Under the pieces are notes generated by a model. It saw only the letters and a list, made by a program, of their open reading frames with translations, made no database searches and was not told the origin of the DNA. DNA of 5,916 nucleotides from Elusimicrobiota bacterium. GTDB lineage: Bacteria > Elusimicrobiota > Elusimicrobia > F11. The translations under genes and the position numbers were made by a program. This document shows positions 1 to 5,345 of the stretch, in pieces (position 1 is the first letter of the stretch; each line of letters starts with the position of its first letter). The stretch is taken from NCBI GenBank assembly GCA_022709485.1, contig JAKLIS010000100.1:1-5916 (forward strand), read 5' to 3'.

Positions 1-2
1 CG

Positions 3-395
3 CTCAATGGCCGCCGAATTCGGGTTTCCAAAGAAAAGCAGATATCAAGATCCCTTTTCATCACGGGTTTTCCATACGATCACAATAAATTTGCCAAGAA
101 ATACGCCGAAATCTTAATTCCATTTTTAAAGAAGACCGCGGATATTCGGCGATTCGGCGCCGCGGCCATTGACTTGGCATGGATCGCCTCCGGACGAAGC
201 GAGGGATATTTCGAATATCATCTAAATCCCTGGGATGTGGCGGCAGGTTATCTATTGGTAAAAGAGGCGGGGGGAGAAGTGACAGATTTTTCTGGTAAGC
301 CCTTGGAGATTCGATCCCCTATTGAAACCCTGGCTTCAAACGGCGTTTTGCATTCTCAAGCGGTTAGGATGCTCCAGGCGCGCTTCGGCTTTTGA
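3..395 (+). CDS. Inositol monophosphatase family protein, C-terminal part (5' end outside the window)
   Basis: The frame is open from the first bases of the window to TGA at 393-395, giving 130 residues of the C-terminal half of an inositol monophosphatase (SuhB/IMPase) family enzyme. These are Mg2+-dependent, Li+-sensitive cytoplasmic sugar-phosphate phosphatases. Visible family features are LNGRRIRVS at residues 1-9 of the fragment, RRFGAAAIDLAWIASGR at 49-65 (the usual R-x-G-S/A-A-A-x-D-L segment), and the signature PWDVAAGYLLVKEAGG at 76-91, in which Asp78 is the expected metal ligand. The N-terminal metal-binding motifs lie upstream and are not seen. The C-terminus falls where the family normally ends, so the visible end looks intact. 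The substrate cannot be fixed: inositol-1-phosphate, histidinol-phosphate and 3'-phosphoadenosine phosphatases share this fold. The family call is firm. Confidence 0.93.
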   Translation, partial: LNGRRIRVSKEKQISRSLFITGFPYDHNKFAKKYAEILIPFLKKTADIRRFGAAAIDLAWIASGRSEGYFEYHLNPWDVAAGYLLVKEAGGEVTDFSGKPLEIRSPIETLASNGVLHSQAVRMLQARFGF

Positions 396-457
396 GTTTT
401 CGATAGTTTGAAAACCTATCCCCCAAACCTAATTTGGCCTTTCAGTCCCCCTGTTTG

Positions 458-517
458 AATTTAAGAGAATCTTAACCAAATCTTAAGGAATTCTTAATCC
501 CGCCTGATCCATACTAT
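458..517 (+). promoter_or_regulatory. Candidate Pho-box-like promoter: four 11-bp direct repeats followed by a -10 element
   Basis: Four repeat units occur in strict 11-base register: TTTAA at 460, CTTAA at 471, CTTAA at 482 and CTTAA at 493. The surrounding consensus is about A-W-Y-T-T-A-A. PhoB/PhoP and other OmpR-family regulators bind as head-to-tail dimers to such 11-bp repeats, and the unit CTTAACCA at 471-478 resembles the cyanobacterial-type Pho box. A -10-like TACTAT (4 of 6 matches) lies at 512-517, 11 bases after the last unit ends at 500. This is the usual geometry when the activator replaces the -35 element. The repeats are seen directly; the regulator and the phosphate link are inferred. 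No gene follows on the + strand before convergent ndk. Confidence 0.45.
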
Positions 518-564
518 GTTTAAGGAAAAAGCCAAGAAGGCAAAATTTCCTTTTCCTTCTACGA

Positions 565-596
565 GGGGGTCAGATTAGGTTAGGGGTCTGACCCCC
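565..596. repeat. REP-like GGGGTC/GACCCC palindrome
   Basis: The right half contains the compact palindrome GGGGTCTGACCCC (583-595) and the left half a matching GGGGGTCAGA. GGGGTC..GACCCC palindromes of this sort recur in intergenic spaces of many environmental bacterial genomes and resemble REP/BIME-type elements mobilised by REP-associated Y1 tyrosine transposases. That link is from general knowledge. Only one locus is seen here, and no transposase lies in the window. Confidence 0.35.
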
Positions 597-604
597 TTTC
601 TTTT
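565..604 (+). terminator. Rho-independent terminator-like hairpin between convergent genes
   Basis: A perfect 10-bp stem pairs GGGGGTCAGA (565-574) with TCTGACCCCC (587-596) across a 12-base loop. TTTCTTTT (597-604) follows on the + strand, as expected of an intrinsic terminator for rightward transcription. On the - strand the same stem begins about 20 bases after the ndk stop but lacks a T-run, so it would be a weaker stop or a 3'-end stabiliser for ndk. Confidence 0.6.
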
Positions 605-615
605 GGAGGAAACGG

Positions 616-1152
616 CTAACCCGCGTTCACTTCTTCTAGAGTCGGAATCCTCTCCCAAATTATTTCCTTCCCAACCTCTTTGGTTTTATAAATGACATTC
701 ACCAATTCTTTCGGAGAAAACCATAATTTAATTTCTCTCTCGGCTTCGAGAGGAGTGGCAGAAGCATGAAGAACGTTTTCCATGGTCCCTTTTGTCGTTA
801 TTCGGCCAAACATGGCCCGAATAGTGCCGGCGTCAGCTTTTTCTGGGTTTGTATTGCCGGCCAAATCTCTAATTTTCTGGATGGCATTTTCGCCTTCGTA
901 CACGAGGGCCAAAACCCTTTCCGGGCCGTTGTTGCTGTGCAACTGTCCGGTGATGTATTTAATAAGCTCTTCATAAAAATGTTTCCCTTTATGCTGAGCG
1001 TAATGATCTTCGGCCAGTTTTTTATCAACGCGCAATAATTTCGCGCCGGCAAGGAAGAGTTTCGAATCTTCTAATTTCGTTAAAACCCGGCCCATGATCG
1101 ATCTTTTCATGGCGTCCGGTTTGATCAATACAAGTGTTTGCTGCAAAGCCAT
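616..1152 (-). CDS. ndk: Nucleoside-diphosphate kinase, enlarged form
   Basis: Ndk transfers the gamma-phosphate of ATP to NDPs through a phosphohistidine and balances cytoplasmic NTP/dNTP pools. The 178-residue product opens with TLVLIKPDA (Lys11). It keeps His50-Tyr51, Arg95, the TNP motif (Thr101), GTIR (Arg112), Asn126 and the catalytic His129 in NVLHASAT, where most members have N-V-x-H-G-S-D-S, then EAEREIKLWF. Typical bacterial Ndk has about 140-150 residues. The excess is an insertion of about 8 residues near 69-79 (GQLHSNNGPER), about 4 near 117-124, and a C-terminal extension from about 156. All key residues are present, so activity is expected. ATG at 1152 is preceded by AAGGAG 5 bases upstream, a good ribosome binding site. 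The gene lies 155 bases after the signalling operon and may have its own promoter. Confidence 0.96.
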   Translation of the reverse strand: MALQQTLVLIKPDAMKRSIMGRVLTKLEDSKLFLAGAKLLRVDKKLAEDHYAQHKGKHFYEELIKYITGQLHSNNGPERVLALVYEGENAIQKIRDLAGNTNPEKADAGTIRAMFGRITTKGTMENVLHASATPLEAEREIKLWFSPKELVNVIYKTKEVGKEIIWERIPTLEEVNAG

Positions 1153-1307
1153 AGAGTCTCCTTCTTAAATAAACTCCCTTTTAGATTCCCCTTAAAATAA
1201 GCGGGGCCCTTACGAAAAAAGCATCTTGGATCCTGACCACTTAGATTTGAGCGGTGGGGAGCGCGAAAGGCTTGAATTTTAGCAGTTTCGAGACGTGGGG
1301 CAAGAGG
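1153..1307. other. Gap between response regulator gene and ndk
   Basis: On the - strand this gap would hold the 3' end of the signalling transcript and the ndk leader. A run of six T (1220-1215, - strand) follows only a poor 4-bp stem. CCCC (1188-1191) can pair with GGGG (1203-1206). No promoter with good -35 and -10 elements was found; TATTTT near 1199-1194 is the best -10-like site. Whether ndk is read through from the operon or separately transcribed cannot be decided. Confidence 0.3.
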
Positions 1308-2618
1308 TTAGGCGGCCTCGCCGAAGTCTTTTGCCGGGGTAATCGTATCAGACCATCTTTCCGGGACGGGACCTTGATAAAAATTATAGAAGAGCTGCAG
1401 AGCCTTTTTTTGCTCTTCCGATGGTTCCGGGCTCACGGAGGCATTGAAAATATCCATCAATGTATAAGGGCTTAACTCGATAATTTGGGACATTTCGCAT
1501 TTTTCTAAGAAATCCGCGGCATGGACTTGGATGAAATTGGCCGCGTTCATTCTAAACAGGGCGTCCGTGCATTTGGGATCAAAATGACCTCCCGTTTCTC
1601 TCTTTATGATGGCGATGGCGCCGTCGATAGGCATGGCGGTCCGATAGTGGCGCTTGGAGGTGATGGCGTCTAAAACGTCCGCCACCGCCAGGATTCTGGC
1701 CAACAGAGGAATATCATCTCCCTTAAGTTTATTCGGGTAACCCCCGCCGTCATAACGCTCATGATGGCTGGACGCGATAAGAGGAATGTCCGCCAAAGAA
1801 GATTTAAATTTAAACTTTGAAAGAATTTCAAAAGTGCCTCTCGCGTGGCTTTGAATCATTTCGTATTCCTGAGAAGTTAAAGATCCTTCTTTTGTGAGGA
1901 TGGTCTCATGAATTTCAATTTTTCCCAAGTCATGCAGAAGGCCCGCGTATCTCAACTTTTCCAATTCCTTGGGGGATAAATCCATGGACTTTCCGATCTC
2001 TTGGGCGTATTGAGTGACCCGGAAAGAGTGACTGTAAGTCAGAGGGTCTCTTTGGTCGATGGCGATGGCCAAAACTTCCAAGGTTGATTCGAAATTCTTT
2101 TTTAATTCCTCATAAAGATTTTTGAGGAGCTTGTGTGCGTCTTTTAGCTGCCCGGTTCGCTCTTCCACCTTTTTTTCCAATTTGGTTTTCCACTCGATAA
2201 GCGCCGCCGACATGGCCATGTTTTCCTCTTGAAGCCGTTTGTGTTCGATGGCTTGGTTCAAAAGGTTTTTGATCTGTTCAATATTGGCGGGCTTTAACAC
2301 ATAAGCCGTGGCGCCCGCGTTTAAAGCCGCGATGGCGTAATCTGGTTCGGCGTAGCCCGTCATCATGATGACGGTAATATTGGGATAAACTTGTTTTAAT
2401 TCTTTCAGAACGTCTATCCCGGTTATATCGGGCATTTTGATATCCAGGAGCGCGGCCGTTAACTCCTCTTGTTCCTGAACGCATTTTTCAACCACAGACA
2501 ATGCGGCAAGACCGCAATCGGCTGAAACCACCGCGAACCCGGATTTTTTAAGAATGCTTTCCATCGTAATGCGCTGGCCATGATTATCGTCGACGAGTAA
2601 GATTTTATTGGTAGACAT
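1308..2618 (-). CDS. Response regulator with HD-GYP output: predicted cyclic di-GMP phosphodiesterase
   Basis: The 436-residue protein has three parts. Residues 5-125 form a receiver domain with acidic pair Asp10-Asp11, phosphoacceptor Asp59 in LLDIKMPD, Thr87 and Lys109-Pro110. Residues about 128-178 are a charged coiled-coil linker. Residues about 178-357 form an HD-GYP domain with YSHSFRV (His197), HDLGK (His229-Asp230), His258, His285-His286, GGGYP at 291-295 and Asp314 in ADVLDA. HD-GYP enzymes hydrolyse cyclic di-GMP at a di- or tri-iron centre, and the complete metal set predicts activity gated by phosphorylation. There is no DNA-binding domain or membrane segment. A tail of about 80 residues (358-436) follows the HD-GYP fold and is unrecognised. 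ATG at 2618 lies one base after the kinase stop, and its ribosome binding site AAGAGG (2633-2628) sits inside the last kinase codons, so translational coupling is likely. The kinase upstream is the expected partner. Confidence 0.95.
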   Translation of the reverse strand: MSTNKILLVDDNHGQRITMESILKKSGFAVVSADCGLAALSVVEKCVQEQEELTAALLDIKMPDITGIDVLKELKQVYPNITVIMMTGYAEPDYAIAALNAGATAYVLKPANIEQIKNLLNQAIEHKRLQEENMAMSAALIEWKTKLEKKVEERTGQLKDAHKLLKNLYEELKKNFESTLEVLAIAIDQRDPLTYSHSFRVTQYAQEIGKSMDLSPKELEKLRYAGLLHDLGKIEIHETILTKEGSLTSQEYEMIQSHARGTFEILSKFKFKSSLADIPLIASSHHERYDGGGYPNKLKGDDIPLLARILAVADVLDAITSKRHYRTAMPIDGAIAIIKRETGGHFDPKCTDALFRMNAANFIQVHAADFLEKCEMSQIIELSPYTLMDIFNASVSPEPSEEQKKALQLFYNFYQGPVPERWSDTITPAKDFGEAA

Positions 2619-2619
2619 A

Positions 2620-4296
2620 TTATTTTTCCTCTTTGTTTTGATTGAAATCCATTGGGATTCTGACGGTGAATCGCGAACCTTTTCCCTTTTGGCTCACGAC
2701 TGAAATCTTGCCGCCGGCCTTCTCTACGATGTTGTTGCAAATGGCCAAGCCGAGCCCGGTGCCCTGGGCTTTGGTGGTGAAAAGCGGCTCAAAAATTTTT
2801 GTAAGAAAATCAGGATCAATTCCAACCCCTGAATCTTCGAACTCTACGTTGATGAAACTTTCTTCTTTCTCTTCTTTGCCGATTGAGGCCACCTCGAGAG
2901 TCGTGATTATTTTGAGGACTCCCCCATGCGGCATGGACTGCATCCCATTATTGGCCAGATTGCAGAACACCTGCTTCATCCGATCTGGATCCACAAAGGC
3001 GATGGGAAGATTTTGGTCAAGGTCCAATTCGATTCTTAGATTGTCTGGGACTAAGAGAATTTTCGGCAGCTGCCGGACAATTTCGTTGATTTGTGTTTTT
3101 CGCGGTGAAAGCGTCACGACTCTCGAAAAATCGAGGAGCTCTCCGATGATGGTCACCGACGTGTCCACCTCTCCTTCGGCCAGCTTCAGGATTTCTTTTA
3201 AATGGGGGTCCACTTCCAAAACAGGGCTGTTTGCAAGAGATGTTTTTATGTAATAAAGGGCATTTTTTATGGCTCCCAGTGGATTCTTCAGCTCGTGGGC
3301 CACGTTGGCGGCCAGCCTTCCGATACTCGAAAGGCGGTCGCTTTTAATAAGTTTTTCCTGAAGTTCTTTTTCTTTTTGTTCGGAAATCTTGAGGTCGGTG
3401 ATGTCCCGCAAGGCGGCCTGAATAACCTGGCGGCCCCCATAAGAGAGGATCTTGCTGGATTGTGAAATATGACGAACAGTTGAGTCTTTTTTTTGAATCT
3501 TTATTTCTTGATCTTCAACTCGGCCTTCCCCGACAAGCTTTTTGACGGCCTCCGCGATTTTTGAGTGGAATTCCGCCCTACACAGATCGAAAACGTTCAT
3601 TCCCAATAGTTCCTGTTTGGTGTATCCGCTTAGTTCCGAGGCGGCCATATTCATATTGAGGAATGCCCCCGAATCTGGATCAACGATGAAAATGGGAACG
3701 TTGGAGTATTCAAATAAATTTTGATATCGGTCTTTGGTCTGTTTAAGTTGATCCAACGCCTCTTCAAGTTCTCTCCCTAAATTGTCTTCTTTAAATAAGG
3801 CGGCCAAATCATTGACGGGGTTTTCATGGCTTGAGAATTTATGCCCCGAAAATTGACATGACTTATAACCTTGGGCCCGGCATTTTTCTTCTTCAAATAA
3901 TATGGGTTCTCCAAAGCGCGCGCTAAAAAAACCGGTGAGATATCCGGCCAAGTGGTGACATTGAGGAGCAGGAGCCGCATTGTCATTGAGGTAAATATAG
4001 GCTTCGGCTTCCAATGAACGAGGCGTCGAATAACTGAGCGCTTCTTCTGAGGGTGGTTCCTTTTTTAGGGCGATTAAAGCGAGGCCGTCGGATTGGCCGC
4101 AGGAATATCCCCAACGAGTGATAAGAGCCGCCGCCCTTTTTACGCCCAAGGTCCAGGCGAGTTCCCGCTTAAGACGACAGAGTTCTTCCACATTCAACGG
4201 GAGGATTTCATTTTGATTCCATTTAATGAAATCATGGGGCGGATTTGTGGCCGCCTTTCCCGAATCCTCATTTAATTTTTTTATTTCGAGGGACAT
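2620..4296 (-). CDS. Soluble hybrid-sensor histidine kinase: XylR_N/V4R sensor, PAS, HisKA, HATPase
   Basis: The product is 558 residues from ATG at 4296. Residues about 27-155 resemble XylR_N plus V4R, the ligand-binding region of aromatic-sensing regulators: LKRELAWTLGVKRAAALITR, then RWGYSCG, then EEEKC...C with Cys139 and Cys147. V4R domains bind small hydrophobic ligands and often a zinc ion. A PAS domain covers about 189-302 and ends in RDITDLK. HisKA has SSIGRLAANVAHELKNPLG with phospho-acceptor His334. The ATPase part has the N box around Asn450, DSGVG at 488-492, FEPLFTTK at 502-509 and GTGLGL at 512-517. No membrane segment is seen, so it should act in the cytoplasm. A start at 4365 is also open but would overlap the upstream gene by 56 bases. 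ATG 4296 has AGGA 5 bases upstream and starts 13 bases after the FIST stop, so it is preferred. The ligand is unknown. Confidence 0.93.
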   Translation of the reverse strand: MSLEIKKLNEDSGKAATNPPHDFIKWNQNEILPLNVEELCRLKRELAWTLGVKRAAALITRWGYSCGQSDGLALIALKKEPPSEEALSYSTPRSLEAEAYIYLNDNAAPAPQCHHLAGYLTGFFSARFGEPILFEEEKCRAQGYKSCQFSGHKFSSHENPVNDLAALFKEDNLGRELEEALDQLKQTKDRYQNLFEYSNVPIFIVDPDSGAFLNMNMAASELSGYTKQELLGMNVFDLCRAEFHSKIAEAVKKLVGEGRVEDQEIKIQKKDSTVRHISQSSKILSYGGRQVIQAALRDITDLKISEQKEKELQEKLIKSDRLSSIGRLAANVAHELKNPLGAIKNALYYIKTSLANSPVLEVDPHLKEILKLAEGEVDTSVTIIGELLDFSRVVTLSPRKTQINEIVRQLPKILLVPDNLRIELDLDQNLPIAFVDPDRMKQVFCNLANNGMQSMPHGGVLKIITTLEVASIGKEEKEESFINVEFEDSGVGIDPDFLTKIFEPLFTTKAQGTGLGLAICNNIVEKAGGKISVVSQKGKGSRFTVRIPMDFNQNKEEK

Positions 4297-4301
4297 ATTT
4301 T

Positions 4302-4305
4302 TCCT
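4302..4305 (-). promoter_or_regulatory. Ribosome binding site that sets the kinase start
   Basis: On the - strand ACAGGA-AAAAT-ATG places AGGA 5 bases before ATG 4296. The regulator gene downstream has a similar A-rich leader, AAGAGG-AAAAATAAT-ATG. The alternative ATG at 4365 encodes a basic stretch (MTNLIYLTRIRCRSF) unlike a V4R N-terminus and lies inside the FIST gene. Confidence 0.7.
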
Positions 4306-4309
4306 GTTC

Positions 4310-5227
4310 TTATGTAAATAGAAGGATCGACATCGAATCCTTGTTAGATAAATGAGGTTGGTCATTTAAGTGAATATAAATATCGGCGGTATTCATTCCA
4401 ACCATGGGCATACCCGGAATCAAAGTTTCTCCGACTTGAAATATCGATTCCCAATCTTTGGAATCGACCACATCTTTAGCGCAATTTGAAAAAACAATCC
4501 CGATGGCCGGCTTGGATTTTGTTTGTGCAAGGGCCTTCCTTATAATTGTTTTTGCCGCTTCCGCGTAAATTCCTTTATGATTTTTAAATTCGCTTAAGTT
4601 GATCGAAGCAATTCCCCAGGTTTCCTGAGTAAGAAACTCTATGGCCACCAGTCCCGGTTGGATATGGCGGTCTTGGCTTATAAGAGGCGTGTGGGTTAAA
4701 AGAGCGGAATTGATGGCGATCACTTGAGTAAACAGGCCGGCTTCGAACCTCCCCTTCCGAGCGGTGGAAATCGCCTCTTCGCTATTAAAATTTTCAAGGA
4801 GAATCAGATATCGGTTTTCATACGATTGTGGATCGTTTCCCCTTTTTGATTTCAACTGAGTGAGGACGGACGAAATAGCGGCCATATCGGAATGTCCATT
4901 TTTTAAATGGGATGCAATCGACACTTTTGATTCAGACGAATGATAAAGGAAAACTGCGGAAACATCGGAAGAGGTCGAGTTGTTTGTTACAACTTGAGTG
5001 GATGGGAATCCGACCAGGGATTCTTCGCCGATGACAAGCCGGGTCCCTTCGATGAAGTCCTGGAAGTGGACATCGCCCGGTCCGACGGCAATGGCTAAGT
5101 GAATGGAGCCGGAATTCAGTAGTTGCTTCGCCGCTTGTGCGGCTTCACGGCCGCCCTGAAAAGCGTCGACGTGATGGGCCATCCCCATGGTGATAATTGT
5201 TTTTTTATCCGTAGCGTGGTTTGCCAT
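4310..5227 (-). CDS. FIST-domain sensory protein (FIST N plus FIST C)
   Basis: The 305-residue protein matches the FIST (F-box and intracellular signal transduction) family, cytoplasmic small-ligand sensors that are often encoded beside histidine kinases and cyclic di-GMP enzymes. The N-terminal module has the strand IITMGMAHH, then GGREAAQAAKQLL (25-37), LAIAVGPGDVHFQDFIEG (44-61) and the LVGFPSTQVV turn (71-80), which takes the place of the usual G-C-S-T-A-G-E-I. The C-terminal module has AIGIVFSNCAKD (241-252) and MPMVGMNTADIYIHL (273-287), ending in a strand SMSILLFT. It is shorter than many FIST proteins and has no enzymatic, membrane or DNA-binding part. ATG 5227 is the only reasonable start: an in-frame stop lies at 5275-5273 and no other ATG lies between. 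It has no clear Shine-Dalgarno sequence. As first gene of the operon, with the kinase 13 bases downstream, it probably feeds ligand information to that kinase. The ligand is unknown. Confidence 0.85.
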   Translation of the reverse strand: MANHATDKKTIITMGMAHHVDAFQGGREAAQAAKQLLNSGSIHLAIAVGPGDVHFQDFIEGTRLVIGEESLVGFPSTQVVTNNSTSSDVSAVFLYHSSESKVSIASHLKNGHSDMAAISSVLTQLKSKRGNDPQSYENRYLILLENFNSEEAISTARKGRFEAGLFTQVIAINSALLTHTPLISQDRHIQPGLVAIEFLTQETWGIASINLSEFKNHKGIYAEAAKTIIRKALAQTKSKPAIGIVFSNCAKDVVDSKDWESIFQVGETLIPGMPMVGMNTADIYIHLNDQPHLSNKDSMSILLFT

Positions 5228-5233
5228 ATGCTG

Positions 5234-5239
5234 ATAATA
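5234..5239 (-). promoter_or_regulatory. Candidate -10 element for the FIST operon, possibly leaderless
   Basis: On the - strand TATTAT (5 of 6 matches to TATAAT) is followed by CAGCAT and then the FIST ATG. A start point about 7 bases downstream would fall on the ATG itself, giving a leaderless mRNA, in keeping with the missing ribosome binding site. No good -35 is found 16-18 bases upstream; TTGAAA is 23 bases away. Tentative. Confidence 0.3.
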
Positions 5240-5279
5240 AGGATGAAGCCATTCAGAAATGGTTTCAAGACTTTAAACA

Positions 5280-5304
5280 AAGTGAAATTCTTGGACTTTC
5301 ACTT
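5280..5304. promoter_or_regulatory. 8-bp inverted repeat in the divergent control region: candidate operator
   Basis: AAGTGAAA (5280-5287) is a perfect inverted copy of TTTCACTT (5297-5304), separated by 9 bases. The arm centres are about 17 bases apart, between one and two helical turns. The right arm touches the proposed -35 of the rightward gene, and the whole lies roughly 50-80 bases upstream of the FIST start. It could be a regulator site serving both genes or a weak RNA hairpin. The binding protein is unknown. Confidence 0.3.
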
Positions 5305-5331
5305 GAATTCCTTTCAATTTGCATCTAAATT
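5303..5331 (+). promoter_or_regulatory. Candidate sigma-70-type promoter for the membrane GAF gene
   Basis: TTGAAT (5303-5308) and TAAATT (5326-5331) are separated by exactly 17 bases, each matching 4 of 6 consensus positions. A start near 5338 would leave only about 8 bases before ATG 5346, a near-leaderless transcript. Only moderate matches in AT-rich DNA, so tentative. Confidence 0.3.
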
Positions 5332-5345
5332 TAGAGTAGATTTGT

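Larger units (their letters stand above)
524..604 (+). ncRNA. Possible short non-coding transcript between the repeat box and the hairpin terminator
   Basis: If the -10 at 512-517 is used, transcription would start near 524 and stop at the hairpin ending at 596 with its T-rich tail, giving an RNA of about 80 bases. Inside it, GGAAA (524-528) can pair with TTTCC (546-550), and AAGGAAAA (522-529) can alternatively pair with TTTTCCTT (551-558), so the 5' half can also fold. No convincing protein frame exists: ATG at 516 gives only 20 codons, overlaps the -10 and has no ribosome binding site. This is an inference from promoter-like and terminator-like ends. The alternative is a relic of a deleted gene. 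Confidence 0.2.

Noticed and set aside
396..415. Inverted repeat GTTTTC/GAAAAC directly after the phosphatase stop
   Set aside because: Six AT-rich base pairs with an 8-base loop and no T-run; too weak to call a terminator.
516..578. A 20-codon frame (MFKEKAKKAKF...) after the repeat box
   Set aside because: It has no ribosome binding site, its ATG overlaps the proposed -10 element, and it ends inside the hairpin stem; chance frame.
766..1038. Open frames on the + strand and in another - strand frame across ndk
   Set aside because: They overlap the catalytic core of ndk in other frames and show no family features.
1215..1251. T-run on the - strand after the regulator gene as an intrinsic terminator
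   Set aside because: The only stem before it is 4 bp with a long loop; not a credible terminator hairpin.
2642..3253. A 203-codon open frame on the + strand
   Set aside because: It lies wholly opposite the kinase ATPase region, whose motifs are unmistakable; Ser/Pro/Arg-rich composition is typical of an antisense shadow.
4297..4365. Longer kinase start at 4365
   Set aside because: It would overlap the FIST gene by 56 bases and add a basic N-terminus unlike the family; ATG 4296 has a better ribosome binding site and spacing.
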